From contig JAJRPF010000056.1 of NCBI GenBank assembly GCA_024280885.1, forward strand, positions 83,544 to 147,543: a stretch of 64,000 nt of DNA, given 5' to 3'. The position numbers and the translations under genes are program-made. The stretch is from Planctomycetota bacterium (GTDB taxonomy: Bacteria > Planctomycetota > JAJSAM01 > JAJVHW01). The notes beneath the pieces are model-generated. The model searched no databases, had not been told where the DNA came from, and saw only the letters and a program-made list of their open reading frames with translations. Of this stretch, positions 8,563-17,062 are shown in pieces (position 1 is the stretch's first letter; each line of letters starts with the position of its first letter).

Positions 8563-9063
8563 ATGCCCACGTTCATCGCCATCGAGTACGACGACCCCCA
8601 CAAGGCGCAAGAGGTCCGACTCACGCTTGTGAAGTTGCAGCGCGAGTACCTGATCGACATGGAAGACGCCGTGGTCGCCGTCAAGGACGCCGAGGGCAAG
8701 GTCAAGCTGCATCAGGCCGTGAACCTGACAGCAGCCGGAGCCGTATCCGGTGGATTCTGGGGCTCATTGATCGGGCTCCTCTTTCTGAACCCGCTACTCG
8801 GAGCGGCCGTTGGCGCGTCGGCCGGCGCCGTGTCGGGCGCGCTGACCGACGTCGGTATCAACGACAAGTTCATGAAGGAACTGGCCGACGGGCTACAGCC
8901 GAATACGTCGGTCTTGTTCGTGCTCGTGCGTAAGTCCACACCCGGCAAGGTCCTCGACGAGATCAAGGGCTACGGCGGCACGGTTCTACAGACGTCTCTG
9001 TCGCACGATGACGAAGACAAGCTGCAGGCTGTCTTGAACGAGATCGACGAGACGCGCTCGTAG
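8563..9063 (+). CDS. DUF1269-like membrane-associated protein with glycine zipper
   Basis: A 166-residue protein starting MPTFIAIEYDDPHKAQ, with AEGKVKLHQAVNLTAAGA, then a glycine/alanine-rich hydrophobic segment (about residues 58-90, GGFWGSLIGLLFLNPLLG then AAVGASAGAVSG), then VSGALTDVGINDKFMKEL. This order matches the DUF1269 family of small membrane-interacting proteins of unknown role. The ATG at 8563 is chosen over upstream starts because GGAG lies at 8553-8556 and the family begins at this point. The glycine-zipper motif suggests helix packing in a membrane. Confidence 0.85.
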   Translation: MPTFIAIEYDDPHKAQEVRLTLVKLQREYLIDMEDAVVAVKDAEGKVKLHQAVNLTAAGAVSGGFWGSLIGLLFLNPLLGAAVGASAGAVSGALTDVGINDKFMKELADGLQPNTSVLFVLVRKSTPGKVLDEIKGYGGTVLQTSLSHDDEDKLQAVLNEIDETRS

Positions 9064-9173
9064 CCGCCTTCCGGTCCGCCGTCCCGCGGCCGCCGCGGGA
9101 CGGCGCCGGAATCTGGTCTGACTCGCGCGGCCGCCAGCCGTCGGCGGTCAGCGGCGGAAAGGCGAGTCTGGCA

Positions 9174-10856
9174 TCACCCTTCCTCTGGGCTGCTGGCGAG
9201 CCTTGCGAGCGCCTTGTGCAGTCGCGGATGTGCGTTGAAGCGCTTGATGTACTCGGACTCGCGCTGTCCACCCTTCGCGCGAATGACGGCTGCGAGAGAG
9301 CGGCGGTCGGCGCGGGACCAACGTGCGACGCCCGGGAGCAGCATCACTATGGGGGCCCAGCGCTCCCAGGCGATCCGCTCGTTCTCGGAGCGCGGGAGAC
9401 GCACGCCTAGACGCTGCGCGGCTTCCTTCGCGCAGATAGCGAGACCTGCCTCGCGGTCGGCGCCGAAGCGGTGGCCCAGGTAGCGAGAGACGCGCTCTCC
9501 GATGAAGCCGATCGGCAGTTGACCGAGGACGTCGTCTCGCTCGTCGTGCACGAACCAGTACATGTGCGCGGCGGAGAGTTCGTGGAGTGTTTCCAAGCTG
9601 GAGCGATGTGCGGGATTGCGCTGCATGCGGGCGAGTTCCTGCGCCACCAACTGCTTGACATCGGGGTCGAGTGGACGGAAGCCCAGCTTGTAGTAGAACC
9701 ACCACGCGCCGGACTCGAGCCCCTCCTGATTGTCGTGGCCGAGTTGATAGGGATCGACGCTGCAGACGTCCGAACCGAAGAGCTGCACGATCATCGCGAT
9801 GACACTGCCGAATACGCGTGCGGCCTCGCCGCCGCGGAACGTCTCGAAGACATTGTAGGCGACCTCGGTGGAGCCAAAGAGCGAGCTGGCGAGGACGTAG
9901 CCGATCGGGACACCGTTCTTCAATGTGAGGAAGCCGTAGGACGTCTCTAGCACGAGTCGTCGGGCTACCTTCGTGCCCATGGCGGCGAAGACCAATCCGT
10001 CGCCGCAATCGACGAGGAAGACGTCGTCCGGGTCCGCATGCGAGAACATGTAGAGGTTGCGGTGACGCGGGATCATCTGACCGCGTGTGAGGTCGATGAT
10101 CGCCTGGCCCTCCGCGCCGGTGAGACGCCGAATGGCATGCGGTGGTCGCGCGATCTCCTCGTGCAGGTCGGGGCGTCCGCGTACGAAGGGCGTCGTCTGG
10201 AAGTGGACGTCGGTACTGTCGAGCCGACCGCGTGTCCGGGCGGGCGTGCCGGGCGCTGACTCGAGACGGACCATCATCTGCAATCGCTGGTACGCGGCCG
10301 CGCGACCGAATTCGTCCGCGACGAAATGCCGCGTGCGACGCACCAGGAATGCCGCGTCTGTCTCTGCCCGTGAGCGCAGCAGATCGAGCCATTCGCGCGC
10401 CGAGTACGGGAGTTCGTCGATCCCGGGCGACTCCGCGAAAGGCAGGAGCCACGGCAGATCCACGGAGAGCTGATCGGTCGGATCCGACTCCTCCCAATCG
10501 ATCGTGATCCGCTCCGGGAAGTGCTGCTCGAGCCAGTCCATCGTCTCCCAACAGAAGCGCAGGTAGATGTCGGTGCCAGCGATTCCGGAGTCCATGAGTT
10601 CGTCGGCGTGGTCGCGTAGATCGCCACGTCTGTGAAAACGCGCGAGCAGTGTCTCGGCGCGCGTGAGTACATCCGCGTTGTCGGGGTAGGCGCGGACGAA
10701 GCAGAGCGTCTCGTGCAGCCGTAACACTTGCTCTGCGGTCCGCAGACTCCGTCGAGCGAGGGTCCGTAGCAGTGCGACCTTCGCCGTCGCTGCACCGTCT
10801 CCGAATTGGTCGCGCACCCGTTCGAGCTGGCGAAGGAGAGTTCCTGGGTTTGACAT
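9174..10856 (-). CDS. Large hypothetical protein with possible C-terminal GNAT-like segment
   Basis: A 560-residue, apparently cytosolic protein without signal peptide or membrane helix. I do not recognise the family. The middle has IGYVLASSLFGSTEVAYNVF and SGAWWFYYKLGFRP; the FYYKLGF end of the latter resembles the last strand of GNAT acyltransferases, though the acetyl-CoA-binding motif is not obvious. The C-terminus is rich in Arg, Trp and Glu. Start ATG at 10856 is chosen over an upstream frame to 10895 because an AGGAG lies 13 nt before it. It is downstream of, and co-oriented with, the PEP-CTERM gene but separated by about 270 nt and a hairpin. Confidence 0.75.
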   Translation of the reverse strand: MSNPGTLLRQLERVRDQFGDGAATAKVALLRTLARRSLRTAEQVLRLHETLCFVRAYPDNADVLTRAETLLARFHRRGDLRDHADELMDSGIAGTDIYLRFCWETMDWLEQHFPERITIDWEESDPTDQLSVDLPWLLPFAESPGIDELPYSAREWLDLLRSRAETDAAFLVRRTRHFVADEFGRAAAYQRLQMMVRLESAPGTPARTRGRLDSTDVHFQTTPFVRGRPDLHEEIARPPHAIRRLTGAEGQAIIDLTRGQMIPRHRNLYMFSHADPDDVFLVDCGDGLVFAAMGTKVARRLVLETSYGFLTLKNGVPIGYVLASSLFGSTEVAYNVFETFRGGEAARVFGSVIAMIVQLFGSDVCSVDPYQLGHDNQEGLESGAWWFYYKLGFRPLDPDVKQLVAQELARMQRNPAHRSSLETLHELSAAHMYWFVHDERDDVLGQLPIGFIGERVSRYLGHRFGADREAGLAICAKEAAQRLGVRLPRSENERIAWERWAPIVMLLPGVARWSRADRRSLAAVIRAKGGQRESEYIKRFNAHPRLHKALARLASSPEEG

Positions 10857-11047
10857 CACGATCACGAAGCTCCTGGCGGTCGAAGTGGCGGGCACTGTCT
10901 GATTCCAACCTCCCCGCTCTCGTGTCCCGCGGTTCTTTCGAGAGTCAGTCGATCGCTTGTCGCCTCCGCGCGGATCGTGGTCGCGGCGGATGCTGGAAGT
11001 ACAGGAGATGAAAGTGTCGCAGTCGCGCGCGGTCCTGGGAATCGAGA

Positions 11048-11078
11048 GCGCCGCGTGAGAGCAATCCTCACGCGGCGC
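11048..11078 (-). terminator. Perfect 12-bp hairpin downstream of the PEP-CTERM gene
   Basis: GCGCCGCGTGAG and its exact reverse complement flank a 7-nt loop. It lies 48 nt beyond the stop of the minus-strand PEP-CTERM gene and upstream of the next minus-strand gene. No T-run follows, so it may be a factor-dependent terminator or an mRNA 3'-end stabiliser rather than an intrinsic terminator. Confidence 0.55.
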
Positions 11079-11125
11079 AGCTGGTGTCGGCGGACCGTCA
11101 GGCCGTCGGTTTTCGTTCGCCCGCG

Positions 11126-11869
11126 CTAGGCGTCGAAGCGCTTCCTTCGTCGCATCCGGAACAGACCGAGGCCGGCCATGAGGGCGAGACCAAGTCCGGC
11201 GGCGGGCGGGACCGGAACGACCTGGACCTGGCTGAACGTGCCGATTGTCATGTCGTCGAATCCGAAGATGTCGGAACCGAACGCTGTGTTACCGAATGTT
11301 ACCGCTGTGAATGCGTCGGCAGCGTCGGTTTCGATGATCCCGAAGTAGCTCACGCCGTTGCTCGGGACGTTGATCGAGTTTCCGATGTTCACCAACTTTG
11401 AACCACCACCGTTCGCCAGTGTGAGCGTTACCTGTCCGCCGAAGTCTCCCAAGTCGGTGCCATAGAAGCCGAACGCGGACACGGCGTCGGTGAACGCGAT
11501 CGAGAAGTCGCCGCTGGTTGTCCAGTACTTCGTGCCCGAGATGGGGTAGCGCCCAGCGCCGCTCGTCGCGCCCGCTGCGATCTCGTTGATGGAACCACTG
11601 CCGTTGAGCGTTGCGCCCACGCTTCCGAATGTGATGCCGAGTGGCGACGTCGTTCCATTGCTGAAGCTCTCGAAGTCCTCCGTCCCCACTCCAACCAAGT
11701 TGGAAAGGAAACTCGTTTGCGCGGCGTCCGAGTTGACAGGTGACGCGACGCGCCCATTACCCGCTCCTGGTCCAAGATCCTCACCGAAGAACGTCAGTGT
11801 GCCAGCGTCTGCCGTGGCACACGCAAGAGCAACAAGGGTCATAGCCCCCGCCAGTACAAGTCGTCTCAT
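11126..11869 (-). CDS. Exported PEP-CTERM (VPxPPA) sorting-signal protein
   Basis: A 247-residue surface/extracellular protein. It has a signal peptide (residues 1-22, ending ATADAG), a serine/glycine/threonine-rich beta-type body with segments such as FGFYGTDLGDFGG and SNGVSYFGIIETD, and a C-terminal sorting signal VPVPPAAGLGLALMAGLGLF followed by RMRRRKR. That tripartite end (VPxP motif, one helix, arginine cluster) is the PEP-CTERM/VPLPA-type signal processed by exosortase in exopolysaccharide-producing bacteria. No exosortase gene is in the window. GGGGGAGTGAGAG precedes the ATG. The role may be biofilm or sheath structure. Confidence 0.88.
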   Translation of the reverse strand: MRRLVLAGAMTLVALACATADAGTLTFFGEDLGPGAGNGRVASPVNSDAAQTSFLSNLVGVGTEDFESFSNGTTSPLGITFGSVGATLNGSGSINEIAAGATSGAGRYPISGTKYWTTSGDFSIAFTDAVSAFGFYGTDLGDFGGQVTLTLANGGGSKLVNIGNSINVPSNGVSYFGIIETDAADAFTAVTFGNTAFGSDIFGFDDMTIGTFSQVQVVPVPPAAGLGLALMAGLGLFRMRRRKRFDA

Positions 11870-12262
11870 CTCTCACTCCCCCTCTTTGCCAATGCCAAGA
11901 ACTGGTAGGGCCGAGCCCTACACAGCTCGTCGTTGTATTGGCCGCTGGGCGCGCAACTTTTGGTGATTCGCAACTATCGGTGAATCGCGATTACTTGAGT
12001 GGTCTCGCGCGTGGCCCGAGTCCGCGAGTCGTTGGCGTGGAGTGCGCCGCATGCGACGAGGACTGGCTGTATGCGTGACCGCAGTTCTGACGCTGGACTT
12101 CGTCGCGCCGCGTTTCTAGGTGGCGATGGGCCCCGCGTGACGACTGCTGGCGCGATCGTGACCGCACGCAAGGAGCGCTGCTTCTCTGTTGCGTTCTCTG
12201 TCACGCGCGCGGTCTCGGCGCGTCTCAACGTGCAGGATCGCACTGCATCGGAGAGACACCAG
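11870..12262. promoter_or_regulatory. Divergent intergenic region with a 10-bp palindrome
   Basis: About 390 nt between the divergent PEP-CTERM gene and the exported-protein gene at 12263, so it must hold promoters for both. At 11962-11992 the near-repeat GGTGATTCGC / GGTGAATCGC (17 nt start to start) leads into the perfect palindrome AATCGCGATT (11983-11992), which may be an operator. I could not assign -35/-10 boxes with confidence in this GC-rich background. Confidence 0.35.
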
Positions 12263-13495
12263 ATGACCACCCTTCCAGCGTTGCGCGCCGTCGCGGCGAT
12301 CGCTCTGCTTTCTGTCGTGTCCGGCGCGGCTCTGGCCGCGTCGACCGACGACTTGATCAAGGATGCGCAGGCGCTCAAGACCTCCGGGCGTGTTGAGGAA
12401 GCCGCGGCGCGGTTTGGAGCCGCGATCGCGAGCGCCCAGAAGAAGGGCGACCTCCTGGCCGAGCAGCGTGCTGCACGCGGTCTCGACGGGCTCTTCGACG
12501 AAGGACAAGGCACGGGCGGAATTGTGACGGGCGCGACGGGCGGCGCATCTGACGACGACCGCAACCTGATGGCGCTGGTGCTCGGCCAACTCGATGCCGA
12601 GCGCAATGGGGCCTTCGTCTCCGCGCCAGCGCTCGCGCGGCAGCTTCTCTTCGCGGCGACAGGACTCGGCGACTCGGAGCACGCGACATCTGCGCGCGCG
12701 GCATTGAACGCGAACGGGAAACGTGCGGGCAAGTCCTCGGCTGTTCTCGCGCGCTACGCAGACGGTCTGATCTCACTGCGGGACGGCAAGCCGGGCGACG
12801 CGGAAGCGAGTTTCCGTGGCGTACTCGATGTCGCGCAGAAAGAGCGCTGGGCCGACGTCGCAGCGCACGTCTCGGCGGAGATCGCCGGCATTCGGGTTGC
12901 GGCCGACGACGCGGAAGCCGCGCGCGCTGTACTTGCGTCGGTGGCGGACAACTTCGACGGCGAACTCGGTTCAAGGACCAGTTCGGCGTGGCTGCGCGCA
13001 TTGCGCGCACGTATCCCGGACGTGTCGAAGGAACTCCTGGGAATCGTAAGTCGCGCCGTCACGAATGCACGTCCGACCGTCGGCATTCCGGTGATCTCCG
13101 ATGGCGGATTCGGAAAGTCGAAGAACACCGAACTCGGGCGCGCGATGAAACGCTTCTCGAAGCGTCAACCGCTCGTGACAGCTAGTTGCACGCCGAACGG
13201 CTTCGCGTTCGAGCGTCACTTCGACGAGAAGCGCGCCGAGGTGAAGCTCTACCGGCCGCGGCAGCAACGCATCGACTACGGCGGACTGCTGCTGGTCACG
13301 CGTGGACGCACCGTGGCGCTGCGCACGGCTACCACCGAGAACGCGGGCGCCTCGGGGATCGGCGTCGGAACGAAGGCGCTCGTGGGCGGTGGGGGAGTGA
13401 TCGCGGGGGCTGGCTCGATAGCGCGGGCCGACTACCTGCTCGCTCGCGACGAGGTCTGGACGGTGACGAAAGCCGGTGTCGTTACGGTCAAGTAG
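12263..13495 (+). CDS. Exported hypothetical protein, TPR-like N-terminus
   Basis: A 410-residue protein with a clear signal peptide (residues 1-23, cleavage after ALAA). The mature N-terminus (DDLIKDAQALKTSGRVEEAA, then RFGAAIASAQKKGDLLAEQR) looks like a tetratricopeptide helical pair, and helical repeats continue to about residue 250. The C-terminal part changes to beta-type sequence and a glycine-rich hydrophobic patch (GTKALVGGGGVIAGAGSIA). Start ATG at 12263 is chosen because it gives the signal peptide and has GGAGAG upstream; the frame extends to 11999 without signal-like features. No specific function is assigned. Confidence 0.75.
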   Translation: MTTLPALRAVAAIALLSVVSGAALAASTDDLIKDAQALKTSGRVEEAAARFGAAIASAQKKGDLLAEQRAARGLDGLFDEGQGTGGIVTGATGGASDDDRNLMALVLGQLDAERNGAFVSAPALARQLLFAATGLGDSEHATSARAALNANGKRAGKSSAVLARYADGLISLRDGKPGDAEASFRGVLDVAQKERWADVAAHVSAEIAGIRVAADDAEAARAVLASVADNFDGELGSRTSSAWLRALRARIPDVSKELLGIVSRAVTNARPTVGIPVISDGGFGKSKNTELGRAMKRFSKRQPLVTASCTPNGFAFERHFDEKRAEVKLYRPRQQRIDYGGLLLVTRGRTVALRTATTENAGASGIGVGTKALVGGGGVIAGAGSIARADYLLARDEVWTVTKAGVVTVK

Positions 13496-13910
13496 GGCCC
13501 TGGCCAGTCAGAGAAACTGAGATTTCACTTGCGATGCCCACGAAGAGGGCGCGCACGCTCACTTCCCCAGATGACCTCCTTCGCGCTGGATTCGAGCCTC
13601 CGCGCCGTTCGAATGCAGTTTCGGCGCCGTTCCCCGAGCCGATTCGGCCGTCGAATCTTGTGCAGGCTGGCGCGTATTTCGCCAGAGAGCGGCTCTCTTG
13701 GGTCGTAGCGTTGCGCCCAGAACCAGGAGGGTTCGTAACGGCGCACTGGCGCCGGACCACGACCGATTGATTAGATGATGCCTGTCCAGCGCGCCCGTTT
13801 CGCGCGGCATGGCCGCAGCCCGTGGCTCTCTTCCGAGAACCAAACCGCTGTGGTCGCGCCTCCACGAGAAACGGTCGCTCTGCCTCCCGACAGGTGAGGA
13901 GACGAGTTCG
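13496..13910. other. Intergenic region before the RRM gene
   Basis: About 415 nt with no convincing gene. Frames on both strands are arginine/alanine-rich and low-complexity in character. It presumably contains the promoter and a long 5' leader of the RNA-binding protein gene. I could not define promoter boxes or a riboswitch. Confidence 0.4.
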
Positions 13911-14261
13911 ATGAAGAAGCTCTACTTGGGCAACCTGCCCTTCTCAGCCACCGAAGACGAGTTGCGTGACGTGCTCGGCGCGTTTGGCGCTGTGCACTCG
14001 GTCGCTTTGCCGACCGACCGTGAGACCGGTCGCCCGCGCGGCTTCGGCTTTGCCGAGATGGACGACGATGGCGCAACGAAGGCCATTGCTGGCCTCGACG
14101 GCACCGACTTCGGCGGTCGTTCGCTCCGCGTCAACGAGGCGCGCCCGCGCGAGCCGCGTGGCGGCGGCGGCGGTGGTGGTGGCTACGGCGGCGGCGGTGG
14201 CGGCGGCTACGGTGGCGGCGGCGGTGGTGGTGGCGGCGGTGGCCGTCGCGACCGCTGGTAA
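13911..14261 (+). CDS. Glycine-rich RRM RNA-binding protein
   Basis: A 116-residue single-RRM protein of the small glycine-rich bacterial RNA-binding (Rbp) type. RNP2 is KKLYLGNLPF at the N-terminus and RNP1 is GRPRGFGFAEM around residues 42-52; residues ~1-78 form the RRM, followed by an almost pure glycine tail with interspersed Tyr and a final RRDRW. These proteins bind single-stranded RNA and are often cold- or stress-induced. AGGTGAGGAG precedes the ATG, and a strong intrinsic-type hairpin follows, so this is a monocistronic unit. Confidence 0.93.
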   Translation: MKKLYLGNLPFSATEDELRDVLGAFGAVHSVALPTDRETGRPRGFGFAEMDDDGATKAIAGLDGTDFGGRSLRVNEARPREPRGGGGGGGGYGGGGGGGYGGGGGGGGGGGRRDRW

Positions 14262-14310
14262 CGCAGCACGTACTGAGCACTGCGCGTCGAGACTCGATGG
14301 CGCAGTGCGA

Positions 14311-14342
14311 GAAGAGGGGGTGGCGCAAGCCACCCCCTCTTT
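14311..14342 (+). terminator. Intrinsic-type terminator after the RRM gene
   Basis: AGAGGGGGTGGC (14313-14324) pairs perfectly with GCCACCCCCTCT (14329-14340) across a GCAA tetraloop; A14312-T14341 adds one pair and G14311-T14342 a wobble pair. A short T-run follows. A second hairpin (14277-14285 with 14300-14308, GCACTGCGC/GCGCAGTGC) precedes it. Both lie just after the RRM stop codon. Confidence 0.85.
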
Positions 14343-14345
14343 GAT

Positions 14346-14379
14346 TCTCAGCCAGCCTTGAATCTCAGCCAGCCTTGAA
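14346..14379. repeat. Exact 17-bp tandem duplication
   Basis: TCTCAGCCAGCCTTGAA occurs twice back-to-back (14346-14362, 14363-14379), between the RRM terminator and the stop of the convergent minus-strand gene. Probably a recent slippage duplication. Confidence 0.85.
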
Positions 14380-14403
14380 CCCGCCCGCGCCGGCGAGGGC
14401 AGC

Positions 14404-15678
14404 TCACTCGATGCCGTAGACCGCCTTCAGACGTGCGGCCATCCGCGTCTCAATCGCGAAGCGCGAGAGCACGTCTTCGATGTAGATCGAGTCGGGCCGC
14501 ATCTTCTGCGGGAGGTACTGGCTCAGTGCTTGGACCGCGGCGTTCAAGGACTTCTCGCCGCCGCCGAGGGCACGGTCGAAGAAGGGGCGCACGTCTGTCC
14601 ACTCCTTGTGGCCGACGGCCGAGAAGTACGAGAGCAGAAACCAAGGCTGAACGGAGCCCTTCGCCAATCCGTCGAGAACGGCCTGATCGGTCTTCCACGC
14701 GTCCAGTTGTAGATCCGGGTTCATGCTCAGAACGCGGACCGCATCCCGATTGCCCTCCCGCAGTGCCGGCGCGATCAGAGTTGAGATGTCGAGACCGACG
14801 AGCATGTCTGGCGGCAACATGCGCAGGAGGCGGCCGACCTCCGCGGCGGGAACAGCCCCGGACTTGAGGCGTTCGAGTGCCTCCACCGGGTCAAGTGGTT
14901 CCGCCCAGAACGAAGACACGAGTCGCTTGAGATCGCCCCGGATGGATGCAATCGCTTCCGGTTGTTTGTCCTTCGGCGTCTCCAATATCTTGCGTGCGTA
15001 GCCGCGGAAGACGGCGAGTTGTTCGTCGTCGACGACTCCGGGAAGAAGGATGCCGACGCCTTCGGTGAAGATCTCCAGGACGTTGCCATTCGGGATCTTC
15101 TCGAACGCCTTCGGATTGTCCGCCATCGTGCGAAAGACGTAGTCCGACAGTCCGACGACCTGCTCCTCGTGCTGCACCAGAAACTTGATCCACGGGTAGA
15201 GCTGACGGACCGCTTGCGTCTGGTCGCCGAAGAGCTTCTCCACCATCTCTCGATTGGTCCAGACATCGGACATCGCGTCGATGATGGCGACATGACCGGC
15301 TTCGCCGCGACCCAGTTGCGCCTCCGCGAACGCCATGAACTCGCGCGATGCCTCGGGTCCTGATGTGGCGTCCGCGAGCGAGAACGTCGGGGCGCTGCCG
15401 TCGGTCCGTGGACCGGTATCGGCAGCGAGAGCGTTTGTATCCTTGCTCTCTTCCGCGCTGACATGGCGGGCGCGACCGGCACTGCTCACGCGCTCGCGCT
15501 TCTTCTCGGCTGCCGCGAGTCGGTCGGTCAACTCGTCCACCTGCGTGCGGAGATCCTCGATCTCTGCTCGATCGTCCGTGTCGGCGCTCTCCGAGGCGGG
15601 CTCGCTCATCACTCCGCCTACCAGGAAAGCCGCCACGGCGGTCACGATCCATCCTCCTGCAATCGCTGCGGTCTTCAT
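14404..15678 (-). CDS. Membrane-anchored or exported coiled-coil hypothetical protein
   Basis: A 424-residue protein. Residues 5-24 (AAIAGGWIVTAVAAFLVGGV) form one transmembrane segment or uncleaved signal, followed by a heptad-like coiled coil (DDRAEIEDLRTQVDELTDRL). The rest is largely helical with Leu/Trp-rich segments and no recognised domain. Start ATG at 15678 is chosen because GGGGGAAGAG precedes it. The domain order suggests a periplasmic helical protein tethered to the inner membrane. It is convergent with the RRM gene. Confidence 0.75.
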   Translation of the reverse strand: MKTAAIAGGWIVTAVAAFLVGGVMSEPASESADTDDRAEIEDLRTQVDELTDRLAAAEKKRERVSSAGRARHVSAEESKDTNALAADTGPRTDGSAPTFSLADATSGPEASREFMAFAEAQLGRGEAGHVAIIDAMSDVWTNREMVEKLFGDQTQAVRQLYPWIKFLVQHEEQVVGLSDYVFRTMADNPKAFEKIPNGNVLEIFTEGVGILLPGVVDDEQLAVFRGYARKILETPKDKQPEAIASIRGDLKRLVSSFWAEPLDPVEALERLKSGAVPAAEVGRLLRMLPPDMLVGLDISTLIAPALREGNRDAVRVLSMNPDLQLDAWKTDQAVLDGLAKGSVQPWFLLSYFSAVGHKEWTDVRPFFDRALGGGEKSLNAAVQALSQYLPQKMRPDSIYIEDVLSRFAIETRMAARLKAVYGIE

Positions 15679-15820
15679 GCTCTTCCCCCGTCGCTCGCCG
15701 TGTTGCGTACTGCCACCGAGCGCACGGCGCTCACGCGCTCTCAACGACTCCGTCCGGCGATCTGGATTGAGAGTATCCGGCGCGACGGCTCCCGGCCACC
15801 GCGATCACACGTTCGGCGCG

Positions 15821-16231
15821 CTACTCTCGCCAGTGCGTGACGACGGGGAGGTGCTCGCCACGCAACGCGAGTGTGGCCTCGACACGTTCCGCGATCTCGC
15901 TCGCGTAGGGCGCTGCGTCGATGGCTGCGCGGGCGACAACCTGCACTTGGTCTGCGTTGCGTGTCACATCGAGGCGCACATCGCTCGCGCCAATCTGTAG
16001 CGTCTCACCTGCGTAGTCGGGGTCGCGTGCGAGTGCCCATCGAGCGTGTTCAATTCCGCCGGACGCGGCGGCGTGCGCCGTCGCGGAAAGTCGATCGCGG
16101 ACGGTGTCCACCACGCCTCGGCGCGTGCGGTCCGCCATCGTCATGGCGAAGAGGGCCGCCGCGGCGACGACCAGCAATGTGATGATCAGGGCCATGCCCC
16201 GGTCCCGGTTCGCGCGCCGAGTGATCTTCAT
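15821..16231 (-). CDS. GspK/PilX-like pilus assembly protein
   Basis: A 136-residue protein starting MKITRRANRDRGMALIITLL, followed by a hydrophobic segment to about residue 30, then a helical and small beta part. The RGMALIITLLVVAAAALFAM pattern is typical of PilX/GspK-type minor pseudopilins (charged N-terminus, G-x-A-L-x-x-x-L-L helix), which sit at the tip of type II secretion or type IV pili. It is shorter than canonical GspK (~300 residues), so it may be only the N-terminal module. ATG at 16231 overlaps the previous stop by 4 nt. It is the last gene of the minus-strand secretion cluster. Confidence 0.78.
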   Translation of the reverse strand: MKITRRANRDRGMALIITLLVVAAAALFAMTMADRTRRGVVDTVRDRLSATAHAAASGGIEHARWALARDPDYAGETLQIGASDVRLDVTRNADQVQVVARAAIDAAPYASEIAERVEATLALRGEHLPVVTHWRE

Positions 16232-16665
16232 CGTGTCGCCTCGCAGCGCGCCCGAACGGTCGTACTGAGCAGTGGCGCGCGCACGTTGTCGCGCCGCGGG
16301 ATGGGGGCCACGCCGACGGTCCACATCCGCGCGGACGCACTCTTCGCTTCGAGGCGCGAGATGCCGTGGACGACTTTCTCGTCGTCGCGGCGCAGGGAGC
16401 CGTCCGAGACCGTCCAACGTACTCCGTCGGTGATAAGCGCACCGTCTTCCACGCCGACGACCGATGCGCTCCGGATCGCGTCCGTGAGCAGGTTCGAAGC
16501 CCCGCGCATATGACGTAGATCGTTGGCGTAGTCCTGGGCGACACGATCGTCCCGCCGTGCCGTGGAGAGCAGGACTGCAGCGACTCCCGAGAGTGATGTG
16601 ATCAGCGCGAGCGAGACCATCAGTTCCGCAAGTGTGTGGCCATGCGCGTGTCGGGAGCGGCTCAT
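16228..16665 (-). CDS. Prepilin-like protein, GspJ-like
   Basis: A 145-residue protein with an N-terminal prepilin signal: a short charged leader, then G-HTLAELMVSLALITSLSGV, with the conserved Glu at position 5 after the predicted cleavage site. The remainder is a small soluble domain. This is the signature of type II secretion minor pseudopilins such as GspJ or of type IV pilins, processed by prepilin peptidase. It overlaps the upstream and downstream genes by 4 nt each, so the three small genes are translationally coupled. Confidence 0.8.
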   Translation of the reverse strand: MSRSRHAHGHTLAELMVSLALITSLSGVAAVLLSTARRDDRVAQDYANDLRHMRGASNLLTDAIRSASVVGVEDGALITDGVRWTVSDGSLRRDDEKVVHGISRLEAKSASARMWTVGVAPIPRRDNVRAPLLSTTVRARCEATR

Positions 16666-17054
16666 CGGTCCGTCTCTCTTGCGACGAGCGTCACGATCCT
16701 GGTCTCTCTTGGAGCGGCTTCGCCCGGCTCGGACCAGCGCACGATGGCCTCCACTTCGAACAGTCCAGGTCGACGCTCTGTGACCACGCGCATCAGGTGT
16801 GCGTCAGCGAGCGGCGCATTCTCTGGAACCGAGAGTTCGAGCGTTCCCGCTTCGAGCTCCAGCGCGTGCGTGCCCGCTGCCTCCAGGGCGCCGGTCGCGA
16901 GGCGATGAGCCGAGGATGCGCGAAAGCCTGCGGCGGTCGCCCGCAACTGCGACGGACCGCCCCAGATCAGCGTTCCTCCGACGAGAGCGAGAACTCCCAG
17001 CGAGATCGTCGCTTCGAGGACCGAGAACCCGGCGCAGCGGCGCCGTCCGATCAT
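16662..17054 (-). CDS. Prepilin-like protein, GspI-like
   Basis: A 130-residue protein with leader MIGRRRCAG and then FSVLEATISLGVLALVGGTL; the phenylalanine after the glycine and Glu5 form the class III prepilin cleavage motif. The size and position between GspF and a GspJ-like gene fit GspI. ATG at 17054 is chosen because AGGAG lies close upstream and the leader is the usual length; the frame extends to 17480 without pilin features. It follows the GspF-like stop after only a few nucleotides. Confidence 0.82.
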   Translation of the reverse strand: MIGRRRCAGFSVLEATISLGVLALVGGTLIWGGPSQLRATAAGFRASSAHRLATGALEAAGTHALELEAGTLELSVPENAPLADAHLMRVVTERRPGLFEVEAIVRWSEPGEAAPRETRIVTLVARETDR

Positions 17055-17062
17055 CGCGACTC

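Noticed and set aside
9148..10908. Alternative 586-codon minus-strand frame over the unknown 560-residue gene
   Set aside because: It is rich in Arg, His and Pro with low-complexity character, whereas the chosen frame has normal hydrophobic/aromatic composition and helix/strand patterns.
13534..13865. Small genes in the region before the RRM protein
   Set aside because: Overlapping frames on both strands lack ribosome-binding sites and show Arg/Ala/Ser-biased composition.
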